A stretch of DNA of 64,000 bases from Mesolinea sp040772305 (GCA_040772305.1 JAXGYK010000001.1:992001-1056000); one strand, 5' to 3'; positions 24,547 through 33,728 are shown, counted from the first letter of the stretch. Notes: generated from the sequence alone by a model not told the origin. Numbers and translations: made by a program.

Positions 24547-25576
24547 AAAAAGAGAAAAAATGAATCAAAGTATGACCAGCAAGACCTTCAGGACCTTATT
24601 TGTACTCGTGTTAGCCATTGTAATGGTTATAACAGCTTGTACGCCTGGCCAGCCAGAGCCGGCAAAAAAATTAGATTTTCCTACGAAAGATATTGAATTG
24701 GTATTGCCTGTACCGGCTGGCGGAAGCTCGGATACCCTGGCGCGTTATATTGCTGAGAGCCTCTCCAAGGAAACTGGTGTGAATGTGTACATCACAAACC
24801 AGCCTGGTGGTGCATTAACTCTGGGCACCAATGATGTCATGAAGAGTGCGCCGGACGGCTACAAGCTTTTGGCTACACCCTTGGGCCCAATTGTGATGCA
24901 ATTCCACTATCGTGAACTGGCCTATAAATACGAAGACATCAAGCCAATTGCTTATACCGGTGCTCGATACGATGTGCTTGCTTCCAAGAGCGGAAAGTTT
25001 GAAAGCTACGAGGCATTGGTGGATTACCTGAAGTCTGGCGCATCAGCCACCTATGGTAATGTCGCCGTGGGCGGTCTGCCGCACATTGCTACCGAGAACT
25101 TCCTCCTGCAAATTGGGGGTTCAGCTGAAAGCGTTGGTTTTGATGGTGATGCAGATGCCTTGACGGCTATGCTGGGCGGCCATGTTGACTTTGCCATCAT
25201 TGGTGGCAACTACCTTGAATACTACAAATCGGGTGATCTGGACATCTTTGCTGTTGGTTCGCCAGAACGTCTGGAATCGATGCCTGACGTTCCCACCTTT
25301 AAGGAACTTGGCTACGATATTGATACCGCCATCTGGGAAGGTATCTATGCTCCTGCCGGTATCTCGGATGAACTTGCTCAATATTTGAACACTGCCATTA
25401 ATAAGGCACTTAAGGACCCCGTTGCAGCTGAAAAGATTCAGGCAATGGGCAACGTGCAGAATCCGATGACATTGGAAGAGTTCCAGAAATTCTGTGACGA
25501 TCAATACGCGATGTATGGTCATATTATCAACGAAACCGACGCCGGGAAACGGATAAAAGATTTGATGGGTCAGTAA
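24539..25576 (+). CDS. tctC: Tripartite tricarboxylate transporter binding lipoprotein
   Basis: About 345 residues, a periplasmic-type solute receptor tethered as a lipoprotein (VMVITACTPG, lipobox Cys). Family motifs are IELVLPVPAGGSSDTLARYI, VTNQPGGA-like YITNQPGGALTLGTNDV, and GVNLPHIA-like VAVGGLPHIATENFL. Start uncertain: ATG 24539 overlaps the tctA stop, GTG 24536 and ATG 24560 are in frame, and none has a strong ribosome site. It captures the substrate for TctA/TctB. The next gene is separated by a strong hairpin at 25596-25624. Confidence 0.9.
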   Translation: MNKKREKMNQSMTSKTFRTLFVLVLAIVMVITACTPGQPEPAKKLDFPTKDIELVLPVPAGGSSDTLARYIAESLSKETGVNVYITNQPGGALTLGTNDVMKSAPDGYKLLATPLGPIVMQFHYRELAYKYEDIKPIAYTGARYDVLASKSGKFESYEALVDYLKSGASATYGNVAVGGLPHIATENFLLQIGGSAESVGFDGDADALTAMLGGHVDFAIIGGNYLEYYKSGDLDIFAVGSPERLESMPDVPTFKELGYDIDTAIWEGIYAPAGISDELAQYLNTAINKALKDPVAAEKIQAMGNVQNPMTLEEFQKFCDDQYAMYGHIINETDAGKRIKDLMGQ

Positions 25577-25595
25577 CAACCGATTAAATGAAGGC

Positions 25596-25624
25596 AGGCG
25601 AAGGCTCATTTTGGGCCTTCGCCT
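25596..25624 (+). terminator. Strong intra-operon hairpin
   Basis: Perfect 10-bp stem AGGCGAAGGC / GCCTTCGCCT with a 9-nt loop. Only TTG follows, not a T-run, so it is a weak terminator or a processing/stability element separating the transporter from hutU. Confidence 0.55.
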
Positions 25625-25694
25625 TGTGATAGCAGACTTTGTGACGAATTATTCCGATACCAGCTTTAAAGTAAACCATACTTAGAGGAGCGAA

Positions 25695-27704
25695 ATGGAC
25701 AAACCCTTTGAAGTACATCTCGATGAAACCCTGCCGGGGGAAAAGAAGTTCCAGGATGGGATCCGCAGAGCTCCAGATCGGGGATTTCGGCTGACAAAAG
25801 CGCAGACCGTTATTGCCCTTAAAAATGCTTTGCGCTATTTGCCCAAATCTTTGCATAAGCAAGTAGCCCCGGAGTTTCTTGAAGAATTACGCAGCTATGG
25901 TCGTATTTATGCATACCGTTTTAGACCGGAAGGCCGCATCTATGGCAAGCCTATTGATGAATATCAAGGGAAATGCATTGAAGGCAAGGCCTTTCAGGTA
26001 ATGATCGATAACAACCTGGATTTTGAAGTTGCGCTGTATCCGTACGAATTAGTAACCTATGGTGAAACAGGTTCGGTTTGCCAGAACTGGCTGCAGTACC
26101 ATTTGATTAAGAAATACCTGGAAGTACTTGAGAACGACCAAACCCTTGTGGTAATGTCTGGCCATCCCCTGGGTTTGTTTAAATCTTCACCAACTGCCCC
26201 GCGTGTGATCATCACCAATGGATTGATGGTTGGCATGTACGATAACATGGATGACTGGGAAGTTGCCGAGGAGATGGGGGTTTGTAATTATGGCCAAATG
26301 ACTGCGGGCGGATGGATGTATATTGGCCCGCAAGGTATTGTGCACGGCACCTACAATACAATCCTGACTGCCGGACGAAAGTATTTAGGAGTTGATCAAA
26401 AAGGCGACCTGCGAGGCAAGCTTTTCATTTCCTCAGGATTAGGTGGAATGAGCGGAGCTCAGCCTAAGGCGATTGAAATTGCCAATGGGGTAGGTGTATT
26501 TGCCGAAGTAGATTACTCGCGCATTCAAACTCGTCATAAGCAAGGTTGGGTAAGTTTTGTATCTGACAACTTGGATGAAGTGTTTGCCAAGGCGCAGGAA
26601 TATCTAGATAAAAAAGAGTCGGTATCGATTGCTTATCACGGCAATATCGTTGATTTGCTGCAATATACCGTTGACAAGAACATTCATGTAGATTTGCTCT
26701 CGGATCAAACTTCCTGTCACGATGTATACGGGGGCGGATACTGTCCCCAAGGTTTGAGCTTTGAAGAGCGTACCGCAATGCTCCATGAGGACCGGGAAAG
26801 TTTTAAACAGCGTGTTGATCAAAGTTTGCTAAAACATATCCAGCTGATTAAAACGCTTCACCAGCGGGGTACTTACTTCTTTGATTATGGCAATGCCTTC
26901 CTCAAAGCAGTATATGACGCCGGTGAGATTAGCATCTCTAAAAATGGCGTGGACGATAAAGACGGCTTTATTTTCCCCTCCTATGTTGAAGACTTGATGG
27001 GCCCGGAACTCTTTGATTATGGTTATGGTCCCTTCCGCTGGGTGTGCCTGAGCGGTAAGCCGGAAGATCTGGACAAAACCGATGAAACTGCGGCAAGTTT
27101 GATTGACCCTGAACGAAACGCCCAGGATCGCGATAACTATATTTGGATTAGAGATGCTAAAAAGAACCAGCTTGTTGTTGGCACCCAGGCGCGGATCCTT
27201 TATCAGGATGCCGCAGGCCGCCTGCGTATTGCATTAGCATTCAACAAATTGGTGCGCGACAAAGTGATTGGACCGGTGATGTTGGGCCGTGACCATCACG
27301 ATGTAAGCGGTACCGATTCACCCTTCCGGGAAACCGCCAACATTCGCGATGGCAGTAATGTAATGGCCGATATGGCTACCCAATGTTTTGCAGGTAATGC
27401 TGCCAGAGGAATGAGTTTGGTTGCGCTGCACAATGGCGGTGGCGTAGGCATTGGAAAGGCGATCAACGGTGGTTTTGGTCTTGTTTTGGATGGAAGTGAA
27501 CGCGTGGACCAAATTATCCAGTCTGCCATGCTCTGGGATGTGATGGGGGGAGTGGCACGTCGCTCTTGGGCCAGAAACCCCAATGCAATGAAGACTGCGC
27601 AGGCCTATAACGAGACTCATGCCAGTGAAAGCCACATCACCATTCCTAATCTGGTAGATAGTACTTATATTGAAGACTTGGTGGAGCAGGCTTTTCAAGA
27701 TTAG
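25695..27704 (+). CDS. hutU: Urocanate hydratase family protein
   Basis: 669 residues; ATG 25695 follows GAGGAGCGAA. Urocanase uses tightly bound NAD+ to hydrate urocanate to imidazolone propionate. Clear family blocks are SGHPLGLFKSS, YGQMTAGGWMYIGPQGIVHG, SGLGGMSGAQPKA, SDQTSCHDVYGGGYCPQGL, YGYGPFRWVCLSG and LHNGGGVGIGKAINGG. It is longer than the about 555-residue Pseudomonas/Bacillus enzyme and nearer the long form of about 676 residues. Just before GPFRWV it reads LFDYGY where I recall a Cys (LFCEGK) in the Pseudomonas enzyme. hutH, hutI and hutG are absent. It may act on urocanate delivered from outside, or on a related imidazole such as thiourocanate (inference). Confidence 0.88.
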   Translation: MDKPFEVHLDETLPGEKKFQDGIRRAPDRGFRLTKAQTVIALKNALRYLPKSLHKQVAPEFLEELRSYGRIYAYRFRPEGRIYGKPIDEYQGKCIEGKAFQVMIDNNLDFEVALYPYELVTYGETGSVCQNWLQYHLIKKYLEVLENDQTLVVMSGHPLGLFKSSPTAPRVIITNGLMVGMYDNMDDWEVAEEMGVCNYGQMTAGGWMYIGPQGIVHGTYNTILTAGRKYLGVDQKGDLRGKLFISSGLGGMSGAQPKAIEIANGVGVFAEVDYSRIQTRHKQGWVSFVSDNLDEVFAKAQEYLDKKESVSIAYHGNIVDLLQYTVDKNIHVDLLSDQTSCHDVYGGGYCPQGLSFEERTAMLHEDRESFKQRVDQSLLKHIQLIKTLHQRGTYFFDYGNAFLKAVYDAGEISISKNGVDDKDGFIFPSYVEDLMGPELFDYGYGPFRWVCLSGKPEDLDKTDETAASLIDPERNAQDRDNYIWIRDAKKNQLVVGTQARILYQDAAGRLRIALAFNKLVRDKVIGPVMLGRDHHDVSGTDSPFRETANIRDGSNVMADMATQCFAGNAARGMSLVALHNGGGVGIGKAINGGFGLVLDGSERVDQIIQSAMLWDVMGGVARRSWARNPNAMKTAQAYNETHASESHITIPNLVDSTYIEDLVEQAFQD

Positions 27705-27746
27705 CGAGTTCATTATCTGACAGGCAGCTTAGAAAGAAAGGAAACC

Positions 27747-28901
27747 ATGATTGAAGCCCACGGAAAAAACCTTGTGAATCGTACTTGCACGCCCCAAGAA
27801 AGGGAAGAACGATTGAAGGCTGCCTGCCAGATGCCCGTCCTTGATCTGACTAGCAGTGAGGTCTCGGACATTTATATGATTGGTACGGGCGCATACAGCC
27901 CCTTGAAGGGCTTTATGGATTCTGCCGATTACCAGGGTGTGGTTGAGGGGATGTGCCTGAAAAATGGTGTGTTATGGCCGATCCCAGTAACTTTGGCGGT
28001 AACTGAGGAAGAGGCAAATAATATAAAGCCGGAGGATGAAATTGCCCTGCGCGACCCAGCCTCCGGGGAATTGGTTGCGACGATAACAGTTTCGGACTTG
28101 TATCGTTATGATAAGGAAAAAGAAGCCTTGGCTACTTTTGGCACCTTGGATACGGCTCATCCCGGCGTGAAAAAACTTTTTGAGCAGAAGGCTTTTTATG
28201 TAGGCGGCGAGATTTGCCAGCTTGCGGACGACACCAAGGCTTTTCCGTTTCCAGAATATGCCGGGCCTGCCAAAGTGCGTCAGGAAATAGCAGAAAGGGG
28301 TTGGAAGACTGTTGCGGCGTTTCAAACGCGCAACCCGATTCATCGATCGCATGAGTACCTCACCAAGATAGCGATGGAAGTTTGTGATGGCGTGCTTATC
28401 CATCCTGTCGTTGGAAAGCTGAAGGAAGGCGATATTCCTGCAGATGTTCGCTTGGCGTGCTATCGGGCGCTGCTTCAAGATTACTATCCTGCCGAGCGTA
28501 CTCTTCTGCGGGTGTACCCTATGGAGATGCGTTACGCTGGCCCTAAGGAGGCCCTTTTACATGCTATTGTCCGGCAGAACTTTGGGTGTACCCACATCAT
28601 CATTGGCAGAGACCACGCAGGTGTGGGAAAGTACTACGGGCCATTCGATGCCCAAAATATCTTTGACAATCTCAGCGAGAGCGACCTACTGATTAAACCC
28701 CTGAAATTCGACTGGACCTTCTGGTGCAAGCGCTGCGGAGGTATGGCCTCAACCAAGACCTGCCCACACTCTGCAGAGGACCATGTAGCCATCAGCGGCA
28801 CGAAGCTGAGGGCGATGCTGGCTGAAGGAAAGCGGATACCAGAAGAGTTCACCCGTCCAGAGGTTGCCGAAATATTAGCTGCTTATTATTTGCAGCTATA
28901 A
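27747..28901 (+). CDS. sat: ATP sulfurylase
   Basis: 384 residues; ATG 27747 follows AAAGGAAACC. Reversible reaction: ATP + sulfate to APS + PPi. Catalytic motifs are QTRNPIHRSHEYL and IIGRDHAGVGKYYGP. A Cys-rich zinc site WCKRCGGMASTKTCPH lies near the C-terminus, as in the monomeric Sat of many sulfur-metabolising prokaryotes. Last gene of the HutP-linked operon. Neither an APS reductase nor an APS kinase is nearby, so it may serve the PAPS-reductase-like gene at 20547 or work in the ATP-forming direction on APS. A weak terminator follows. Confidence 0.95.
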   Translation: MIEAHGKNLVNRTCTPQEREERLKAACQMPVLDLTSSEVSDIYMIGTGAYSPLKGFMDSADYQGVVEGMCLKNGVLWPIPVTLAVTEEEANNIKPEDEIALRDPASGELVATITVSDLYRYDKEKEALATFGTLDTAHPGVKKLFEQKAFYVGGEICQLADDTKAFPFPEYAGPAKVRQEIAERGWKTVAAFQTRNPIHRSHEYLTKIAMEVCDGVLIHPVVGKLKEGDIPADVRLACYRALLQDYYPAERTLLRVYPMEMRYAGPKEALLHAIVRQNFGCTHIIIGRDHAGVGKYYGPFDAQNIFDNLSESDLLIKPLKFDWTFWCKRCGGMASTKTCPHSAEDHVAISGTKLRAMLAEGKRIPEEFTRPEVAEILAAYYLQL

Positions 28902-28927
28902 ACAGAGAGCTGTGCAACAAGAATCGG

Positions 28928-28954
28928 CTTGAAATGTTTCAAAGTCCTTTTTTT
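28928..28954 (+). terminator. Possible terminator after sat
   Basis: Short stem TTGAA/TTCAA followed shortly by seven T (28948-28954). Weak stem, good T-run. Confidence 0.4.
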
Positions 28955-29032
28955 AAACCACCACAAGAGTAAGATATTACAATGAATTTTGGGTAGCTAT
29001 TGCGCAATATCTCCGAAAATGAAGAAAGTAAA

Positions 29033-29058
29033 GAATTAAAGGGGATTAAGGCGATAAT
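29033..29058 (+). repeat. 26-bp target duplication, left of IS-A copy 2
   Basis: Exact copy of 30125-30150; begins GAATTAAAGG and ends GGCGATAAT. Confidence 0.96.
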
Positions 29059-30124
29059 TGTTGGTTTGTCAAACATATTGGACAGTGAGTTTCAAATAAT
29101 CTAAAGGGCTCAGGAACTTAAGCGGTCGCATCGGGATCTTGTTCGTACGCTGATTGTGTCTTCTCAATTGTGTTTGGAAATCTTCAAAGGAAAAGAACTT
29201 GGCACGGTCATAAAAACGTTTTTGATCTTCCCTGTGGCTCCTTTCCACCTTGCCGTTATGCCGCGGCGTATAGGGCTTGATCCGCTTGTATTTGATGGCA
29301 TGCTCGCTAAGGTATCTCTGGAAGAGGTTAGGTCTGTCGTTGCCTTCCCTCTTGCTGTAGTGGCTGGTGAACTCCGGGCCATTGTCCGTCTGGACACAGT
29401 CAATACGAATACCGTGGGAGGAAAACCAACGGACGGCCTTGCTGATGAAATCAGCTGAGGAGAAGGTGTCCGCCTGCTGATAAGCAGCCAGGTATCTCAG
29501 GCGGCTGTATTCATCAATGGCCGTATATTGATAATACTTTCCCCATGTTTTATCTTGGATACACTCTCTGGGAACATGTTTGACGTCAATTTGTACCCGC
29601 TGGCCGGGATACAGCATCGCCTCATAAGGTTTGGGAGGAGGCCCTTTCTGCCTGGGTTTCCTGGACCGCTCTAACCCTTCCCTTTGTTCCACGCGATATA
29701 AACTGACGTAATGACGGGTGTATCCCACTTCCCTCAGTTTGAACCAAAACTCCAACAATCCCAGCTCCGCATTCCGCCTGCGGCAGCGAATGATTAGGGC
29801 AATCTCTTCCTGGGTATGTTGATTGGGATGGTGATGAGGCCTGCGCGATTTGGCCGCTAAAGAGCCTATTGCTCCATCAAACCGCTTGAGCCAATAGTAA
29901 ATATAACTTCGCGCCCGGTTGTATCTTCTGCTTGCTTTGCTTACCCCATATTTGAGAGCGTAGTTCACCAAAGAGTACCGGTATTTCATCTCCTGTGTTA
30001 TCTTATCCATTGCAGGTTGTGGCTCCTCCATATTGTTTTTTGTTTAGCGCAATAACAATATCAGTGATACCACTTCCTGCATTATTCTTTTACTTCACTG
30101 TCCAAGATGTATCGTAAACCAACA
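29059..30124 (-). mobile_element. Insertion sequence IS-A, copy 2 (1066 bp)
   Basis: TGTTGG...CCAACA ends, 26-bp duplications on both sides. The right end is 30 bp upstream of the -35 box of the str promoter. The element reads away from the ribosomal genes. Confidence 0.96.
29069..30010 (-). CDS. DDE transposase of IS-A copy 2
   Basis: 313 residues from MDKITQEMKY (an ATG seven codons upstream is also possible). Same layout and catalytic acids as the other IS-A copies (QIDVKHVP, QTDNGPEF, KVERSHREDQ). Small differences are confined to short patches: FKLREVGYTRHY where copies 1 and 3 have FKLRKQGYTRHY, and KREGNDRPN where they have KREDNDRPN. The frame is intact and no residues needed for catalysis are lost. 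Confidence 0.93.
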   Translation of the reverse strand: MDKITQEMKYRYSLVNYALKYGVSKASRRYNRARSYIYYWLKRFDGAIGSLAAKSRRPHHHPNQHTQEEIALIIRCRRRNAELGLLEFWFKLREVGYTRHYVSLYRVEQREGLERSRKPRQKGPPPKPYEAMLYPGQRVQIDVKHVPRECIQDKTWGKYYQYTAIDEYSRLRYLAAYQQADTFSSADFISKAVRWFSSHGIRIDCVQTDNGPEFTSHYSKREGNDRPNLFQRYLSEHAIKYKRIKPYTPRHNGKVERSHREDQKRFYDRAKFFSFEDFQTQLRRHNQRTNKIPMRPLKFLSPLDYLKLTVQYV

Positions 30125-30150
30125 GAATTAAAGGGGATTAAGGCGATAAT
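30125..30150 (+). repeat. 26-bp target duplication, right of IS-A copy 2
   Basis: Second copy of 29033-29058; ends 4 nt (GCTA) before TTGACT. Confidence 0.96.
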
Positions 30151-30154
30151 GCTA

Positions 30155-30184
30155 TTGACTCAGAGTTGTGAGGCGTGTTAGAAT
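30155..30184 (+). promoter_or_regulatory. str operon promoter
   Basis: TTGACT (30155-30160), an 18-nt spacer, then TAGAAT (30179-30184). Drives rpsL-rpsG-fusA-rpsJ; start near 30191. Confidence 0.82.
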
Positions 30185-30198
30185 CAGCCCTCACGTCT

Positions 30199-30228
30199 GC
30201 CAGGCGTTGTTTTCTATGCCTGGCTTTT
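30199..30228 (+). terminator. First terminator-like hairpin in rpsL leader
   Basis: Perfect stem GCCAGGC (30199-30205) / GCCTGGC (30218-30224), then TTTT. It lies inside the leader, so readthrough or antitermination is required. Confidence 0.6.
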
Positions 30229-30242
30229 ATCGGAAGCCCGAG

Positions 30243-30269
30243 GCCATCCGAAGGTTAAGATGGCTTTTT
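30243..30269 (+). terminator. Second terminator-like hairpin in rpsL leader
   Basis: Perfect stem GCCATC (30243-30248) / GATGGC (30259-30264), then TTTTT. Ends about 40 nt before the rpsL start. Confidence 0.6.
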
Positions 30270-30310
30270 AGATTGAGATAAAGTAGTTAGAAAGTACGGA
30301 GGCTAGAAGA

Positions 30311-30733
30311 GTGCCAACAATTAATCAACTGGTCCGTAGTGGCCGCAGCACAAAAGGCAAGAAGAGTAAATCGCCAGCTTTGCAATACACTGTTAACGCC
30401 GCACGTCGTCGTCGTACCCGTCAACCAAAGGGTGCCCCGCAGAAACGAGGTGTTTGCACCATCGTGCGTACCATGACGCCCAAAAAACCAAATTCCGCAC
30501 TGCGCAAAATTGCTCGTGTGCGTCTGAGCAACGGCATGGAAGTAACTGCTTACATTCCTGGTGAAGGTCACCAGTTGCAGGAGCATAGTGTGGTGCTGGT
30601 ACGCGGCGGTCGCGTGCGCGATCTGCCCGGTGTACGTTATCATATCGTGCGCGGTTCATTAGATACTGCAGGTGTGAATAACCGTAAACAGGGCCGTTCT
30701 AAGTACGGCGCCAAGATGGCTGAGAAAAAATAG
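30311..30733 (+). CDS. rpsL: Ribosomal protein S12
   Basis: 140 residues from GTG 30311, with GGAGG 8 nt upstream. S12 sits at the decoding centre of the 30S subunit. The conserved loops are intact: TPKKPNSALRKIARVRLSNG carries the lysine linked to streptomycin resistance, and GGRVRDLPGVRYHIVRG the second resistance loop. First gene of the str operon, 43 nt ahead of rpsG. The leader has two terminator-like hairpins. Confidence 0.97.
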   Translation: MPTINQLVRSGRSTKGKKSKSPALQYTVNAARRRRTRQPKGAPQKRGVCTIVRTMTPKKPNSALRKIARVRLSNGMEVTAYIPGEGHQLQEHSVVLVRGGRVRDLPGVRYHIVRGSLDTAGVNNRKQGRSKYGAKMAEKK

Positions 30734-30775
30734 GGTGTCGGATCTGAAATTAATCCGATGAGTCAAGGAGCCTGA

Positions 30776-31246
30776 ATGTCAAGAAGAATTAAACCTGAAA
30801 AGCGCGAGACTCCGCCAGATGTGCGTTTTGGTAACCAACATCTGCAAATGATGATCAACCGCATTATGCTGAATGGTAAAAAGAGCACTGTTACCAGGCT
30901 GGTTTACAATGCGATCGATATGATCAGCGATAAAACCGGCAAGGATGGCATCGAAGTTTTTGAGCAAGCCCTCAAAAACGTTTCGCCGATGATGGAAGTA
31001 CGCCCCCGTCGTGTGGGCGGCTCTACATACCAGGTGCCCATGGAAGTTTCCCCGGAACGCCGTGTTACTTTAGCAATGCGCTGGATCATCATCGCATCTC
31101 GTGCACGCAGTGGCAAAAGCTACAGCGAGAAACTTGCTGGCGAACTGATGGACGCTGCTGAAAACCAGGGCGCATCTGTACGCCGCAAGGAAGAAACGCA
31201 CAAGATGGCTGAGGCCAACCGTGCTTTCTCGCACTTCCGTATTTAA
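30776..31246 (+). CDS. rpsG: Ribosomal protein S7
   Basis: 156 residues, the usual length. Nucleates assembly of the 30S head and contacts the E site. Recognised by PDVRFGNQHLQMMINRIMLNGKKS, read as a run of the S7 N-terminal block, by EVRPRRVGGSTYQVPMEV and by the C-terminal KMAEANRAFSHFRI. AAGGAG precedes the ATG. Second gene of the str operon. Confidence 0.97.
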   Translation: MSRRIKPEKRETPPDVRFGNQHLQMMINRIMLNGKKSTVTRLVYNAIDMISDKTGKDGIEVFEQALKNVSPMMEVRPRRVGGSTYQVPMEVSPERRVTLAMRWIIIASRARSGKSYSEKLAGELMDAAENQGASVRRKEETHKMAEANRAFSHFRI

Positions 31247-31284
31247 GCTACAGCTGCTGCACCTTAACAAATCAGGAACCTGTA

Positions 31285-33357
31285 ATGACTGAATATCCGC
31301 TTGAGCGTACTCGTAATATCGGCATCATCGCACACATTGATGCCGGTAAAACTACTACTACCGAGCGGATTTTGTTTTATACCGGCAAAACTTACCGTTT
31401 GGGTAATGTAGACGATGGTACTACCGTAACCGATTGGATGGAGCAGGAACGTGAGCGCGGTATCACGATTGTGAGTGCAGCTGTAACTGCTGAGTGGAAA
31501 GGTTACCGCCTGAACCTGATTGATACTCCAGGACATATCGACTTTACGGCTGAAGTGCAGCGTAGCTTGCGCGTACTGGATGGGGGCGTCGTGGTTTTTG
31601 ATTCGGTGCAGGGTGTTGAGCCTCAATCCGAAACGGTTTGGCGGCAAGCCGATAAGTACCAGGTTCCGCGGATCTGTTTTTCTAATAAAATGGACCGTGT
31701 AGGCGCTTCTTATGAACGCACGATAGCAAGCATTCGCGACCGATTGGGTGCGAATGCACTTGCCATGCAGATGCCCATAGGCTCCGAAGCTAACTTCTCA
31801 GGGATTGTAGATTTACTGGAGATGAAAGCCTACTATTTTGACGACCCCGACAGTCGTGATCCCAGGTCTGCACCGATCCCAGATGAGTTAGTAAAAGAAG
31901 CTGAAGCTCAGCATGCAGCGCTGCTGGAACAAATTGCTGAGCTGGACGACGCACTCATTGAAAAATTCTTAGAAGGTGAAAGCATTAGTACTGCAGAGCT
32001 CAAGGCTGCTTTGCGTAAAGGGGTTTTGGCTAATAAGGTAACCCCTGTTTTCTGCGGAACCAGCCTGCGCAATAAAGGCGTTCAGTTGGTTTTGGATGCT
32101 GTGATTGACTATTTGCCTTCCCCCTTAGATATCCCGCCGGTAACGGCTACTTTATTGCGTGATGGCAGTGAGGTAATCCGGTATGCTGATGAGAGCGGAC
32201 CGCTTGCGGCATTAGTATTCAAAATTGTAACTGATCCTTATATGGGTCGCCTGGCTTACATCCGGGTTTACTCAGGAAAGATTAAGCAAGCAGCCACGAT
32301 TCACAATTCATCCAAGGATAAAAAAGAACGGGTTGGCCGTCTGCTGCGCATGTATGCAGACCGCCGCGAAGACATCACCGAGCTGGGTGCTGGTGATATT
32401 GGCGCAATTTTAGGTCTCAAGTTTAGCTTTACCGGTGACTCGCTTAGCGACCCCAGCGCACCAGTATTGCTTGAATCGATCAGTTTTCCTAATCCGGTAA
32501 TTAGTATTGCTATTGAACCAAAAACTAAAGCTGACCAGGATCGTATGTCGGATAGCCTGGTGAAGCTTAGTGAAGAAGACCCAACCTTTAAAATTCGTAT
32601 TGATGAGAATACCGGTCAAACGGTGATTAGCGGTATGGGCGAATTGCACCTGGACGTTTTAGTGGACCGTTTGCTGCGGGAGTTTAAAGTTCAGGCGAAT
32701 GTTGGCAAGCCGCGTGTTGCCTACCGCGAAGCGATCACCGAACCTGTAAAGGCACATAGCTACCGCTATATCAGACAAACGGGCGGCCACGGCATGTACG
32801 GCCATGTGATCTTTGATTTGGAGCCGGGTGAAGAAGGAAGTGGCTTTGTATTCGAAAACAAGGTCCACCAGGGCGATGTACCCAAGGAGTACATCCCTGC
32901 AATTGAAAAGGGCTTTATCGAGGCTGCCGAATCGGGTCCTTTGGCTGGTTATCCGCTAACCGACTTTAAGGTTACCCTAACGGGCGGCAGTTTTCATGAA
33001 GTGGATTCAAACGAGCTTTCCTTCAAGCTGGCTGCAGTTTACGGTCTGAGAGAAGCTGCAGACCGGGCGAAACCCGAAATACTGGAACCTATCATGCGGG
33101 TTGAAATAACTGTGCCCGAGGAATATATTGGCGACATTATTGCTCAGGTAAACGCTCGTGTGGGCAACATCACAGGGATGGAAGACCGCTTTGGAAATGC
33201 CAAGGTAATCCATGCCACGGTGCCGCTTTCGGAAATGTTTGGGTATGCCACTGAATTGCGCAGTGCTACGCAAGGACGCGGCGTGTTCACAATGGAGTTT
33301 ACGCATTATTCGCAGGTTTCGGAATATATGAAAAAGAAAATCCTGGGAATACGTTAG
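31285..33357 (+). CDS. fusA: Elongation factor G
   Basis: 690 residues, a complete five-domain translocase GTPase. G-motifs: AHIDAGKTTTTERIL (P-loop), the switch region RERGITIVSAAVT, DTPGHIDF (G3) and SNKMDRVGA (G4, with S in place of the usual F/N context). The domain IV/V part is present through GGHGMYGHVIFDLEPGE and LSEMFGYATELRSATQGRG. It catalyses tRNA-mRNA translocation. tuf, which often follows fusA, is missing; rpsJ comes next. Confidence 0.97.
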   Translation: MTEYPLERTRNIGIIAHIDAGKTTTTERILFYTGKTYRLGNVDDGTTVTDWMEQERERGITIVSAAVTAEWKGYRLNLIDTPGHIDFTAEVQRSLRVLDGGVVVFDSVQGVEPQSETVWRQADKYQVPRICFSNKMDRVGASYERTIASIRDRLGANALAMQMPIGSEANFSGIVDLLEMKAYYFDDPDSRDPRSAPIPDELVKEAEAQHAALLEQIAELDDALIEKFLEGESISTAELKAALRKGVLANKVTPVFCGTSLRNKGVQLVLDAVIDYLPSPLDIPPVTATLLRDGSEVIRYADESGPLAALVFKIVTDPYMGRLAYIRVYSGKIKQAATIHNSSKDKKERVGRLLRMYADRREDITELGAGDIGAILGLKFSFTGDSLSDPSAPVLLESISFPNPVISIAIEPKTKADQDRMSDSLVKLSEEDPTFKIRIDENTGQTVISGMGELHLDVLVDRLLREFKVQANVGKPRVAYREAITEPVKAHSYRYIRQTGGHGMYGHVIFDLEPGEEGSGFVFENKVHQGDVPKEYIPAIEKGFIEAAESGPLAGYPLTDFKVTLTGGSFHEVDSNELSFKLAAVYGLREAADRAKPEILEPIMRVEITVPEEYIGDIIAQVNARVGNITGMEDRFGNAKVIHATVPLSEMFGYATELRSATQGRGVFTMEFTHYSQVSEYMKKKILGIR

Positions 33358-33419
33358 CTTAAAAAAGACTATTTAAAACCGGCTTTGTCCGGAGAAAAAA
33401 GAAAAAGGAACAATTAATT

Positions 33420-33728
33420 ATGGCAAAACAAAAGATCCGTATTCGTTTGAAGGCTTACGACCATCGTATTCTTGACCAAAGCGCCAAGCGTATCGTTGAA
33501 ACTGCTGAGCGCAGTGGTGCAAAGGTAATGGGCCCAATTCCGTTGCCGACGCGCAAGGAAAGATTCACTGTGCGCCGCTCTACCTTTATTGATAAGGACT
33601 CACAGGAACACTTTGAGATCCGCACGCACAACCGTCTGATTGATGTGCTGGAACCCGATTCCAAAACAATTGATATGCTGATGCGCCTTAACCTGCCTGC
33701 TGGTGTAGATATCGAAATCAAGATCTAG
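33420..33728 (+). CDS. rpsJ: Ribosomal protein S10
   Basis: 102 residues, normal length. Component of the 30S head and, as NusE, of antitermination complexes. Diagnostic stretches are KIRIRLKAYDHRILDQSAKR, GPIPLPTRKERFTVRRS and the end LNLPAGVDIEIKI. It is normally the first gene of the S10 operon, directly before rplC. Here it closes the str operon, two hairpins follow, and rplC lies 8.7 kb further on. Confidence 0.97.
   Translation: MAKQKIRIRLKAYDHRILDQSAKRIVETAERSGAKVMGPIPLPTRKERFTVRRSTFIDKDSQEHFEIRTHNRLIDVLEPDSKTIDMLMRLNLPAGVDIEIKI

Noticed and set aside
14369..28901. Operon as a classical histidine-utilisation cluster
   Set aside because: Only hutP and a variant hutU are present; hutH, hutI and hutG are missing and the other genes belong to different chemistry.
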